DNA of 64,000 nucleotides from Zygnema cylindricum (Eukaryota > Streptophyta > Zygnematophyceae > Zygnematales > Zygnemataceae): NCBI GenBank assembly GCA_037447655.1, contig JBBHKE010001687.1:316975-380974 (forward strand), read 5' to 3'. This document shows positions 21,925-33,737 of this stretch, piece after piece. Below the pieces are notes generated by a model. The model did no database searches. It was not told where the DNA came from and saw nothing but the letters and a program-made list of their open reading frames with translations. How positions within the stretch are numbered: position 1 is the stretch's first letter; every line of letters starts with the position of its first letter. The translations under genes were made by a program, and so were the position numbers.

Positions 21925-22939
21925 TGCAATTCTGTGTCTTCCATTGGACTACAGAATTTAAGAAGCTTCTAGATAGCTTTTAACTAACCTAATTCAAGCC
22001 ACATCCAATGCTGCCCAAGAGAGCAAACTAATAGTCTGACGCACCCTTGTGCGATTTGGACTCCCTTCAGTTTGTAGCAAAAATAAACACTGAAAATGGC
22101 TAACGAGCCGATTATTTATGAGGTAACAAAGATGCCAACTTTTATACAAGCTCTTAAAGAGAGAGGTGGTATCTACCCAAATCCCCTAAGTCCCAAACCA
22201 CTCTCACAACCCCTATCTACTGAAATAAACTCGAATCAAGAGACTGTAAAGTACCAAAAAAGTATAGTGGCCGATGTTCTTTGTATACGACTTTTGTATG
22301 AAAAGGCCATAGACTGGATGCGTGTCGCCGTCTAAATTGTCATTATATTGTCCGAGATCCCCGCTGCTCAATTCAATCCTGCCACGTATCGCTAGGTCAC
22401 GCCATGCACGCCACATCTAAAAATCACCAAAGTGACCATTCTAGGACCTCAACGACGATTAGCGGCATCGAATGATTGAATTTTCATTTACGCCCATGAA
22501 ATAAATGTGCGATTCATTTGTTTCGTGCAACGGATTTGACGCATGCTCCAAATCTGAAATGTCTTTTATTTTCCTATTCATAGTTACATTAATGAGATTA
22601 ATGTTCTATTCAATGTTTAAATAAATATCGCACCCCATGTGATGTAACGAACTTCTACGACAGATTGGTTAGAGCTGACGCCTATATTTTGGTCTGTCGG
22701 TCGAAGGTACGAGTCTTGCCGGACTGAACCTTTTGTTGAGAGTAACTTAGGTTACTCTTAAGTCCTACCTATGGAGTTGAGGCAACCATGGCTCCACCAC
22801 CTTCTCTATCATTCAGTGACTAGAACAAGTATGGGGCTAGAGGGAAGAGGTGGAGGCAGGCTGCCTGCACTTTACATTTCTTGTTTTTACTTATGTATTC
22901 AGACCTAGAAAATACCTCATAAATCTAATAATTACAACC
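21925..22939 (-). repeat. Family A LTR, minus orientation (A3)
   Basis: About 1015 bp, homologous to 36442-37461. On the plus strand it starts TGCAATTCTG and ends near 22939, followed by the complement of a polypurine tract. It holds the tRNA-like segment (about 22660-22735) and the stem-loop at 22739-22758. Confidence 0.85.
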
Positions 22940-24395
22940 CACCCCTTATTTTATAGTCTAACTTTAACTTCTGTTTTAGTCCACACTTCTCTGCAATATT
23001 TTAACTTGGGAGAAGGCATCGTTTTTGTCATCATATCAGCCACCATTTCCACATCAGATCTCTATACAATATTCACAATCTTATTCTCAACTTTTTCTCT
23101 CACAAAACTCAATCTTATGTCCTTATGTTTAGCCTTAAAATGATATTTTGGATTAGTTGCGGCTACAATGTCAGCTTGATTATCGCAAAACACTTCTTGC
23201 ACTCCCTCAATCATATACCCCAATTTCTTGCAACAAGATCTAAACCCACATCAACTCTTTCAAAGCAGAACAAGAGGCAATGTACTCAGCCTCGAAAGTA
23301 CACTGAGTAACCATCTTTTTTTGTTTATTGCTCCAATAGCAAGCACCTTCCCCCATATACAACACATACCCTAAAGTGCATCTTCTCATAGGTGCATCCC
23401 CTTAACTAGCATCACTCCAAGTAGTGATGTCAATGTGCTCCCCTCCCAAATGCAACCATAACTCTCTAATTCCCACCAAATATCTCATGACTCTCTTGGC
23501 TGCCTCCGAGTCTCTTTTCCTAAGATCATTAAGACTCCTACTCAGTACTCCAACGCCTGCCGCTATGTCCGGCTTGGTAGTTTTTATAAAATAGATCAAC
23601 CTTCATATGACGTGTCTATAAGAGATAGACTACATAAACTCTCTCTCCTCTGGACTCTTCTGATCATCTCAAATCATCACTCCTCCTTCCACACTCCCAT
23701 CACTTACTTTTTTTCAAGTCTATGGGAGTGGTACAACTTTAGTGTTTACAATTTGGAATTTCTCAAGCATATTACCTATTGCTTCTTTTTTAGTAAGTCT
23801 GGACATCCTTTTCCCCCTATCTCTCTCCATTTGGATCCCCAAAATGTATCTTGCCTCACTTAAAATCTTTCATATCAAATCTACTTCTAAGATCATTCTT
23901 TAGTCTTTTGATCTTTTCCAAAGACTTACTAAGCACAAGCAGATCATCCATATAGATTGCAATAAAAATGACACCATTCTCATCTTCAAACATATAAATA
24001 GAATGGTAATTGCTGATCCAAATATATTCTAGTAGTGAGAAACTCATCTAGTTTCTTATTCCATTGTCAAGGAGTGTGCTTTAGTCCATATAAGGACTTT
24101 ATGAGCCTGCAGACTTTGCTCTCTTCTGCTTCCTCCACAAACCCCTAGGGTTGCCTCATGAAAATTTCTTCCTCTAACTCACCATTAAGAAAAGCAGGCT
24201 TAAAGTTACTCTGGTGTATTTCCATGTCTTATGTTGCTGCCAATCTGAGGTGAATTCTTGCTGATGGGAACCGAACAACTGGAGCAAAGGTCTCCTCATA
24301 GTCAATCCCCTCCTTTTTGGTGAACCCCTTCGGTACCAATTGAGCCTTATATCTCTCAATGGTATTGTCTATGTTCACTTTTAGTTTAAATTCCC
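22940..24395 (-). pseudogene. Family A RNase H and RT, minus strand (A3)
   Basis: Reading on the minus strand: RT with IERYKAQ, KEGIDYEETFAP-like residues near 24300, a YMDD box (AIYMDDLLVLSKS, about 23950) and SIYMFEDENGVIF. RNase H follows (KPDIAAGVGVLSRSLND, HLGGEHIDITTWSDAS). It is broken by stops and frameshifts and is truncated on its 5' side at about 24395, where an unrelated LTR begins. Confidence 0.85.
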
Positions 24396-25366
24396 ATTAA
24401 TAACCAAAATACAATAGGTGCAATAGGTATTTAAAAGTGTTCAAGTAGAGAATCCTTGGACAAACTGATAAATAAGTAAAAGCTGCTCTAGCTCGGATTT
24501 GAACCTAGGTCTATGGAGATTTTTGTAGTGATACGCCTTATCCACTAAGGTGTTATCGAAACGATTCACGTGACAAGTTTCAAAGGTATATAAAATTAAC
24601 GTGACAGCTAATTAAACACCTAACTAACGAAGAGAGACAATTCATGCATCTAGGCGATGTGAACCGTGTAAAATATGTTTTGATCCGACGGCCAGCATTC
24701 TAGCTGCCACGCGAAGTGAGATTTTGGAGGCATTCGGAGATAGCATCACGTGGTGCCACTTGGTGTCACATTATTTGATACCAGAGAAGATGGGAGGAGG
24801 AACCATGGCTCTTGATTTGACAGGTGTCACCTTTATACCATTTCATATAATGGCCGTACAAAAAGTACATCTCCTATTGTTCCTTCTTGTGCTATATAGT
24901 GTTCCTATTGGACTAGGGTTTAGTAGTAGGTAGTCATGAGTAGACAGACCAAGACTTAGTGATATTTAGGTACCTCTCTCTAAGAGAGCTTATAACTATA
25001 AAGGTCATCTATGACGAGCCATAACTTAATGCTCAAAAGAGCAAATTCAATGATTCTTTTTGCTGCACACTCAAGGGAGTCCTAGCTACACAAGGGTGTA
25101 GTCGGTCAAAGTTTTTTGCCTGCCACGGTGGCTGCATTTTTAAGGGAAAGTCAAAATGGGTGAATAAGTCCAAAACTCATATTCTAACTTTGCATTCCGT
25201 GGTGGAACTAAGCACAGAAAGTCTTATTTCACAAGGGTGAAGCTATAATGGGTTTTTGATTGTCAAGGGGTCAGTCATTTGGGTTTATATCAACTTGGAG
25301 TCGGCACTATCTAGATTAGCTTCTTTTGGATCTGCGATTTTTGTGGGCAATGGAGCACACATAGTT
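24396..25366 (+). repeat. Truncated LTR of a third subfamily (A4)
   Basis: About 970 bp without coding content. The last 350 bp resemble the end of the G-element LTRs (ATCTGCGATTTTTGTGGGC, then AATGGAGC at the gag start position). A tRNA-like B-box region lies near 24510 on the minus strand. The right end joins RT directly without primer-binding site or gag, so an internal deletion or recombination has removed them. Confidence 0.6.
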
Positions 25367-26790
25367 TCACATAACACCATTGAGAGATATAAGGCTCGAT
25401 TTGTAGCAAAGGGGTTCAACAAAAAGGAGGAGATTAACTATGAGGAGACCTTTGCTCTAGTTGTCCTGTTCCCATCAGTAATGATTCTCCTCAGTCTGGC
25501 AGCAGGGAAAGACATAGAAATACACCAGATGGACATTAAGATTGCTTTTCTTAATGGGGAGTTAGAGGAAGAAATTTTCATGAGGCATCCCGAGGGGTTT
25601 CTGGAGGAAGGAAAGTTTGCACGCTCATAAAGTCATTGTATGGACTAAAGCAGGCTCCCCACTAGTGGAATAAGATATTGGATGAGTTTTCTCAACAGTC
25701 TGGGATATATCTGGAGCAGCTCTAACCATTCTATCTCCATGTTTGAAGATGAGAATGGTGTCATTTTTATTGCAATCTATATGGATGATCCGCTTGTGCT
25801 TAGTAAGTCCTTGGAAAAGATTAATAGGCTAAAGAAGGATCTTAGAAGCAAAATTGATATGAAAGATTTAGGTGAGGCAAGATACATTTTGGGAATCCAA
25901 ATAGAGAGAGATAAGGGGAAAAGGATTATCACACTTACTCAGAAAGAAGCAATAGATAATATAACTCAGAAATTTCAAATGGAAAAGGCTAAGAGTTGTA
26001 CCACTCCAATAGACTTGAAAAAAGTAAGTGATGGGAGTGTAGAAAGAGTAGTGATGATCTGAGATGATCAGATGATTCCAGAGGAGAGAGAGTTTATAAA
26101 GTCTATCCCTTATAGACAAGACGTATGAAGTTTGATATTTTTTATGATTTGTACAAGGCGGACATAACGACAGCACTAAGAGTCCTCAGTACGAGTCTTA
26201 ACGATCCTACGAAAAGAGATTCGGAGGCAGCCTAGAGAGTCATGAGATATCTAGTAGGAACCAAAGAGTTATGGCTACATTTGGGAGGGGAGCACAGTGA
26301 TATCACTACTTGGAGTGATGCTAGTTATGGGGATGCACCTATGAGAAGATGCACTTTTGGGTATGTGTTGTATGTGGGGGAAGGTGCTTGATGTTGGAGA
26401 AGTAAGCAACAAAAGGTGGTTGCTCATTCTACTATGTAAGCTGAGTATATGGCCTCTTGTTCTACTGTAAAAGAGATAATATGGGTCAAGTCCTTATTGC
26501 AAGAACTAGGGTATATGAACAAGGGAGTGCATGAAGTGTTTTGTGATAATAAAGCTGCCATTGCAATTGCAGCATATCCAAAACATCATTTCAAGGCTAA
26601 ACATATGGCCAGAAGGTTGAGTTTTGTGAGAGAAAAAGTTTAGAATAAGATTGTGAATCTTGTATATAGATCAGATGAGGAAATGGTGGCTGATATGATG
26701 ACAAAACTAGTGCCTTCTCCCAAGTTAAAATATTGCAAAAAAAGTGTGGACTAAAACTAAAGTTAGAGTTAGACTAGGAAATAAAGGGAA
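25367..26790 (+). pseudogene. Family A RT and RNase H (A4)
   Basis: RT begins at IERYKARFVAKGFNKKEEINYEETF and includes HQMDIKIAFLNGELEEEIFM, a catalytic YMDD (AIYMDDPLVLSKS, about 25780) and LGEARYILGIQIERDKGKR. RNase H is spread over frames to 26750 (EAEYMASCSTVKEIIWVKSLL, FCDNKAAIAIAAYPKHHFKAKHM, ADMMTKLVPSPKLKYC). Stops near 25629, 26060 and 26235 among others. The polypurine tract AATAAAGGGAA precedes the LTR at 26791. Confidence 0.85.
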
Positions 26791-27797
26791 TGTTTAAATT
26801 TTTAGATTTATATGTTATTTCGTAGGTCTAAATATGTCAGTATAAAAAAGAAAAGAAAAGGGCGGACAGCCTCCCTCCACCTCCTTTCTCTATCCACCAT
26901 ACTTGTTGTAGTCATTGAAGGATAGAGAAGGTGGTTGAGCCATGGCTGCCTTAGTTCTACATGCTTGACTAAAGAGTGATTTATGTCACTCTCAACAAAA
27001 GGTTGAGTCCGGCAGGACTTGAACCTCCAACCGGTAGAGTATTGCGTTGGCGTTAGCTCTAACCAGTCTGTTGACGAAGTCCGTTAAGATACATAGGGTT
27101 TGATACGCATTTAAACTCGTACATTGTCTTGTAACCGATAAACTAAAATGTGAACAAAGGAACATAAAACTACTTAAAGTTTAATGCGGACGTCATTTCT
27201 CAAGAAACAAATGAATCGGACATTTGTTTGGAAGGGCGACATTAAATGTCGGTTTTAATCCGACGGCATACATCATAGCCGAGTTCGCGGAATGGTCACT
27301 TTGGCGTTTATCGACGTGGCATAACATGGCCCCACGTGGAGGGATAACATTTGGTGGCAGGAATTTTGGGGAACATACGGACGTAGGGAAGGGTGACACG
27401 CGTCCACTCAGTGGCTTTGTCGTACAAAGGCCATACAAAATGGACATTGGCCGTAGTACCTTTCTGTACTTAACAGTTATGTGATTCGTTCGTACTTTAG
27501 TAGATAGGGGTTGTGAGAGGGATTTAGGACTTAAGAAAATCTGGTAAGTAGTCACCTCTCTCTAAAAGAGCTTTGTATAAAATTGACATTTTTGTTGGCT
27601 CATAACTAATCACGTGATTGGCTGTTTTTAGTGATTTTTTTTGCTACGTAGTCGTGGGGGTATAGGTTGCAAAAGGAAGCACTTAGACCATCAGTGTTGC
27701 CTCTTGGGCAGTAGTGGTTGCGGCTTCAAGTGGGTTAGTTAAAAGCTCTCTAGAGGCTTCCTAAATTTTGTAGTCCAATGGAGGACACAAAATTGCA
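26791..27797 (+). repeat. A5 left LTR
   Basis: Starts TGTTTAAATTTTTAG and ends AAAATTGCA. It contains an antisense tRNA-like segment with a B box (complement at 27015-27025), two stem-loops (26981-27009) and a TATA box (TATAAAAT, about 27576). Confidence 0.85.
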
Positions 27798-28915
27798 CGT
27801 TATGGGCCCACCCTCTAGAGTGCCCGCCTTGAATGGATCAGGTATCGTCTATTGGGAAGTCATGATGATAGGGGCTTTGTGCGAAAAACGATACTGGGGT
27901 ATTGTTAGTGGACAAATGAAAGGTCCACCTCAGGGAACTCCACTAGGGTTTGGTGGAATAAGGTTTGATGCAGCAACCTCTGCTGCATTAACGGTGGTAG
28001 ATGATAGGGATAGAAGTGTGTCCGAAAATGGGAAAGAGAAGGAGACGCCTGTTACTCGAATTGCTCCTATTACCACGGCACTAGGAGCGGCGACCATGAA
28101 GACCACGGAGAACGACAATGAAACGTGGAAAGACATTAACATGGCTGCCAAAAACTTCATTGTAAGACACCTCACTCAAGCTTTGGCAACCCCCCATCTT
28201 CACATTTACAAGGCCGAGGAGTTGTGGGTGAGTTTGGTGGAAATCTATAGAGCAAGTACTATTCAAAGCTCCAGTTGGCCGAATAAAAGTTGGGGAATTA
28301 TACTTACAAAGGGGAAAAAATGTTAGACTATTGTAATGATCTCTTTTATTTCTATATGGACATGGAGGGTGCCGAGTAGAAAGGTACAATAAAGATAAAA
28401 TTTAACACTCTCATCATCAAGTTACCTGACGAGTATGAAAATATAGTGTACCGGGTACATGAAATGACTGACAGGTCATGGAAGTGGAACAGACTGGTCC
28501 ACATGATACTTGTGCAAGAGAACAAAATTTAGATAAGGAGGGAGGGGAAGAGCATCCAAGCTCTAGCTGCGAAAGAAACCAATGGGGGAAGGTTCGGAAG
28601 AAACCATTCAAAGGAGAGAGAGATCAGCCTAGAGGACCAAGGCCCCTCAAGGGGCCTTTGTTATTTTTGCAAAAAGTCGGGACACTTTAACACAGATTGT
28701 GTCAAACTGTTGGAGCTGAGGCTCTTAGACAACCGTGGAGGGGGTTCTTCCATAGGGAAAAAAAAGGCACTTGTGATAATAAAAGTGACAGGAGAAACAA
28801 AGACGAGTCCTCTGAGGAGGATGGGGAGCTTCTTCTCGATGAGAGTCTCGAGGAGAAGGAGATCCCTCAAAGACAAAAAGGTGCCCTTGGAGCAATTCGA
28901 GAAGCTACATAGGTA
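27778..28915 (+). pseudogene. A5 Gag
   Basis: ATG at 27778 in the LTR tail, or the ATG of the primer-binding site at 27801, opens MGPPSRVPALNGSGIVYWEVMM. The capsid core includes GALCEKRYWGIVSGQM and MAAKNFIVRHLTQALATPH. A frameshift near 28270-28320 and stops near 28380 and 28530 break it. The CCHC knuckle CYFCKKSGHFNTDC is at about 28660. Gag would assemble the particle. Confidence 0.85.
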
Positions 28916-29083
28916 TAATGGGTCATCGACTCAGGTGCATCCATGCATATGTGTTGTGATAAGCAACTTTTCACTAAGCTAAGAAAGATCCGTACTGTAG
29001 AGATAGAGTATGTGAATGGCAGAGTGGTTATTACAGATCTAGTGGGGTCAATAGATTTGAAAGACTTAATGCAGGGTAAGACT
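28916..29083 (+). pseudogene. A5 protease, cut by element T
   Basis: WVIDSGASMHMCCDKQLFTKL carries the catalytic DSG (Asp at about 28928). Homology continues to GKT at 29079, where T begins; the flap and C-terminal half resume at 35107. Confidence 0.85.
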
Positions 29084-30451
29084 TGTTGTTCTTTGGTCTA
29101 AAATAGACCGCAGAAGCCACCCAAACTATCATGCAAAAAGCTAAGAGAAGCTAGGCCAATGAATAATCATTTGAAATGCATCCTCCATTTAACATACAAC
29201 AACATTTAGGGTTTCATGAAATAATCAACATAAATAAACCCTATGACATCATCTAAGGTTTGATGGAATAATCAACATAAGCAAACCTTAGGACAAATGC
29301 ATAAACAGTGCATATCAAACATATATAAAATAACATAAATAAATAATAACAAACAAATGCATTTCACATAAACAAAAGTATAATCAAAGTATAATTAAAT
29401 AATCATTATATCATTGAAAGTGCATGACCTAATCGACAACCCTAAAATACTACATCTTCGGTCCCCACTTTACTAACCAGCATTGATTAATTATTCTAAT
29501 GAAGCTCAAATCTATATATATACTTGTGAGCTGTTAACAAATCACTAAGTGTCAAAATAACCAACGTAAATTACGTAACTGTCATTAAATCAAACTAATC
29601 GTAAGCGTACACCTGAAAGTCAAGCAATCGTAAGCGTACACTTGTTTGCAAATACGACATCGTACACACACAAATTACACTATCGAAAACCCTAATTGAT
29701 CACTTAAAATAAAAATGTCATAATCAATACTAAATTAATAATACACATACGACAAAACAATATTGTTTCAAATATTTACACCGACGCGTCCGCAAAATAC
29801 GCGTCATAAGCGACAACTTGCTTAGTCACTTGCAGATAAATCCACGTAGTGAACCAACATCGTATATGTACGGTCCACCTAATTAACACGTCATCAAACA
29901 ATACGATCCCTAAGAAATATTGGCGGACGCCATCCGCCTTCCACGTGTACCACGAATCACTTGTCAAACAATCCGGAACGTCCAAAAATAAATATCGTGT
30001 GATTGACGCGATTTCGCGTCACCACTACATAAAAATCTCGGCGGCCTATATCCGCCGTCCGTCTCTCTTAATCGGCACCCTTGATGTCGCGCCGCGTGGT
30101 CATAAAAATCCACTTGTCGAAACCTCGTACAATCGAAATCATTTTCGTACCGCAAGCGCGTCCTTTGTAATAAATGCGCTTGTCGCATTTTGTTTCGTAC
30201 GCCATGCGTATACTTTCACACTTCGAAAATTTCAAATCGGATCGCTTCGCGATCCGCCGTCCATTTACATTGCGCATTCCGCGCCACTCAATTAGTCCTT
30301 CAAGTACATTTAATTTTCTTCGTACATTTACTCCCCCAATCCGCAAATCTATTCGAACCTCCACACTACATCGTGTAAATGCGCACGCACGCGAACACGC
30401 GCACGCACGAAACGCTCCGTACGCACGAAACTAAGTTTTCAAAAAACAACA
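29084..30451 (-). repeat. Element T, LTR 1
   Basis: 1368 bp. A TATA-like run lies at about 29512-29524 on the minus strand. The segment 30370-30430 is rich in alternating CGCACG, a simple repeat. Open frames in it are short and shared only because the LTR is repeated. Confidence 0.9.
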
Positions 30452-31410
30452 CTCCCCCGAAAAATTAGTCTCGTGCATCCATGGCGCCACGTCATTTGTT
30501 GTCACCAATGTTACCAGCTGTCACACCTGCTTTCAACTGCCTTCTCCATCTTAATCCGCCAAATGCCTCCGCTAGAATTTTCTCACTTGTTCCACCATCG
30601 CTTCCGCTAACTCCACATACCATCCAAATTTCATAATACATAATATATATATTTTCATTTTCTTTTCTCTTTTCTCAACAATATCTAAATCCGAAAATTT
30701 CCCATAAAAATACATAAATAATAAACTATTTTCCGAAAATCAATTCTACCAATAATAAATAAAATTCCAACAAAAATTACCACATTTTCCTCTAACTACT
30801 ATAAAAATTTCCAAAAATAAAACTTTCCAAATTTTCTAAATTTTGCAACCCGCGTATTTAATCCCACAAAATAAAACATTAAAAAAGAGTAAATAAAATC
30901 TACATTCTCTATCCCAATTTTAAGCTCCATTAATGTTACATTTCCCAAAACTACCAACAATCCAAAAAAATAAAATCTCATAACATCCTATAATTATAGA
31001 TCCACAAATTCGGATCTTTCACCAAATGCCACATCTCCACCTTTCGGATCTCTCCCCCAAACGTCGAAACTCCTCCTTCCACATCTCTCCACTAAATGTC
31101 AAATCTCCACATTTCGAAATGCTTCATTAAAAATAAACATATATTTTCCAAAACTAAAATATCGATTCTCAAAATAAATCATTTTCATTGAGGGTAGACA
31201 TTTCGGCACTGTCACTAAGTTAACCCTTGGGGCGATGCAAGATTAAACTCGGCACATACCAACACTATGATAAGGCTGATCTCATGGGTACACAGACACC
31301 ATTACTGCAATACAACCAGCAAGGACAATATTAACCCGCTACAATGCATGTGACACAAACCTATCTCGACTTAACGTAACATATGATAGATGGGGTGTGG
31401 GCCCATAACC
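30452..31410 (-). other. Element T, internal region 1
   Basis: 959 bp, AT-rich, without coding potential that I can support. It ends at 31399-31410 with the complement of the primer-binding site GGTTATGGGCCC. Internal region 2 (32779-33737) looks the same base for base where I compared it. Confidence 0.85.
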
Positions 31411-32778
31411 TGTTGTTCTTTGGTCTAAAATAGACCGCAGAAGCCACCCAAACTATCATGCAAAAAGCTAAGAGAAGCTAGGCCAATGAATAATCATTTG
31501 AAATGCATCCTCTATTTAACATACAACAACATTTAGGGTTTCATGAAATAATCAACATAAATAAACCCTATGACATCATCTAAGGTTTGATGGGATAATC
31601 AACATAAGCAAACCTTAGGACAAATGCATAAACAGTGCATATCAAACATATATAAAATAACATAAATAAATAATAACAAACAAATGCATTTCACATAAAC
31701 AAAAGTATAATCAAAGTATAATTAAATAATCATTATATCATTGAAAGTGCATGACCTAATCGACAACCCTAAAATACTACATCTTCGGTCCCCACTTTAC
31801 TAACCAGCATTGATTAATTATTCTAATGAAGCTCAAATCTATATATACACTTGTGAGCTGTTAAAAAATCACTAAGTGTCCAAATAACCAACGTAAATTA
31901 CGTAACTGTCATTAAATCAAACTAATCGTAAGCGTACACCTGAAAGTCAAGCAATCGTAAGCGTACACTTGTCTGCAAATACGACATCGTACACACACAA
32001 ATTACACTATCGAAAACCCTAATTGATCACTTAAAATAAAAATGTCATAATCAATACTAAATTAATAATACACATACGACAAAACAATATTGTTTCAAAT
32101 ATTTACACCGACGCGTCCGCAAAATATGCGTCATAAGCGACAACTTGCTTAGTCACTTGCAGATAAATCCACGTAGTGAACCAACATCGTATATGTACGG
32201 TCCACCTAATTAACACGTCATCAAACAATACGATCCCTTGGAAATATCGGCGGACGCCATCCGCCTTCCACGTGTACCAAGAATCACTTGTCAAACAATC
32301 CGGAACGTCCAAAAATAAATATCGTGTGATTGACGCGATTTCGCGTCACCACTACATAAAAATCTCGGCGGCCTATATCCGCCGTCCGTCGCTCTTAATC
32401 GGCACCCTTGATGTCGCGCCGCGTGGTCATTAAAATCCACTTGTCGAAACCTCGTACAATCGAAATCATTTTCGTACCGCAAGCGCGTCCCTTGTAATAA
32501 ATGCGCTTGTCGCATTTTGTTTCGTACGCCATGCGTATACTTTCACACTTCGAAAATTTCAAATCGGATCGCTTCGCGATCCGCCGTCCATTTACATTGC
32601 GCATTCCGCGCCACTCAATTAGTCCTTCAAGTACATTTAATTTTCTTCGTACATTTACTCCCCCAATCTGCAAATCTATTCGAACCTCCACACTACATCG
32701 TGTAAATGCGCACGCACGCGAACACGCGCACGCACGAAACGCTCCGTACGCACGAAACTAAGTTTTCAAAAAACAACA
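31411..32778 (-). repeat. Element T, LTR 2 (mosaic)
   Basis: 1368 bp. Left of about 32491 its diagnostic bases agree with LTR 3; right of about 32538 they agree with LTR 1. Confidence 0.9.
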
Positions 32779-33737
32779 CTCCCCCGAAAAATTAGTCTCG
32801 TGCATCCATGGCGCCACGTCATTTGTTGTCACCAATGTTACCAGCTGTCACACCTGCTTTCAACTGCCTTCTCCATCTTAATCCGCCAAATGCCTCCGCT
32901 AGAATTTTCTCACTTGTTCCACCATCGCTTCCGCTAACTCCACATACCATCCAAATTTCATAATACATAATATATATATTTTCATTTTCTTTTCTCTTTT
33001 CTCAACAATATCTAAATCCGAAAATTTCCCATAAAAATACATAAATAATAAACTATTTTCCGAAAATCAATTCTACCAATAATAAATAAAATTCCAACAA
33101 AAATTACCACATTTTCCTCTAACTACTATAAAAATTTCCAAAAATAAAACTTTCCAAATTTTCTAAATTTTGCAACCCGCGTATTTAATCCCACAAAATA
33201 AAACATTAAAAAAGAGTAAATAAAATCTACATTCTCTATCCCAATTTTAAGCTCCATTAATGTTACATTTCCCAAAACTACCAACAATCCAAAAAAATAA
33301 AATCTCATAACATCCTATAATTATAGATCCACAAATTCGGATCTTTCACCAAATGCCACATCTCCACCTTTCGGATCTCTCCCCCAAACGTCGAAACTCC
33401 TCCTTCCACATCTCTCCACTAAATGTCAAATCTCCACATTTCGAAATGCTTCATTAAAAATAAACATATATTTTCCAAAACTAAAATATCGATTCTCAAA
33501 ATAAATCATTTTCATTGAGGGTAGACATTTCGGCACTGTCACTAAGTTAACCCTTGGGGCGATGCAAGATTAAACTCGGCACATACCAACACTATGATAA
33601 GGCTGATCTCATGGGTACACAGACACCATTACTGCAATACAACCAGCAAGGACAATATTAACCCGCTACAATGCATGTGACACAAACCTATCTCGACTTA
33701 ACGTAACATATGATAGATGGGGTGTGGGCCCATAACC
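32779..33737 (-). other. Element T, internal region 2
   Basis: 959 bp, a copy of 30452-31410, with the primer-binding site complement at its right end (33726-33737). Non-coding. Confidence 0.85.
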
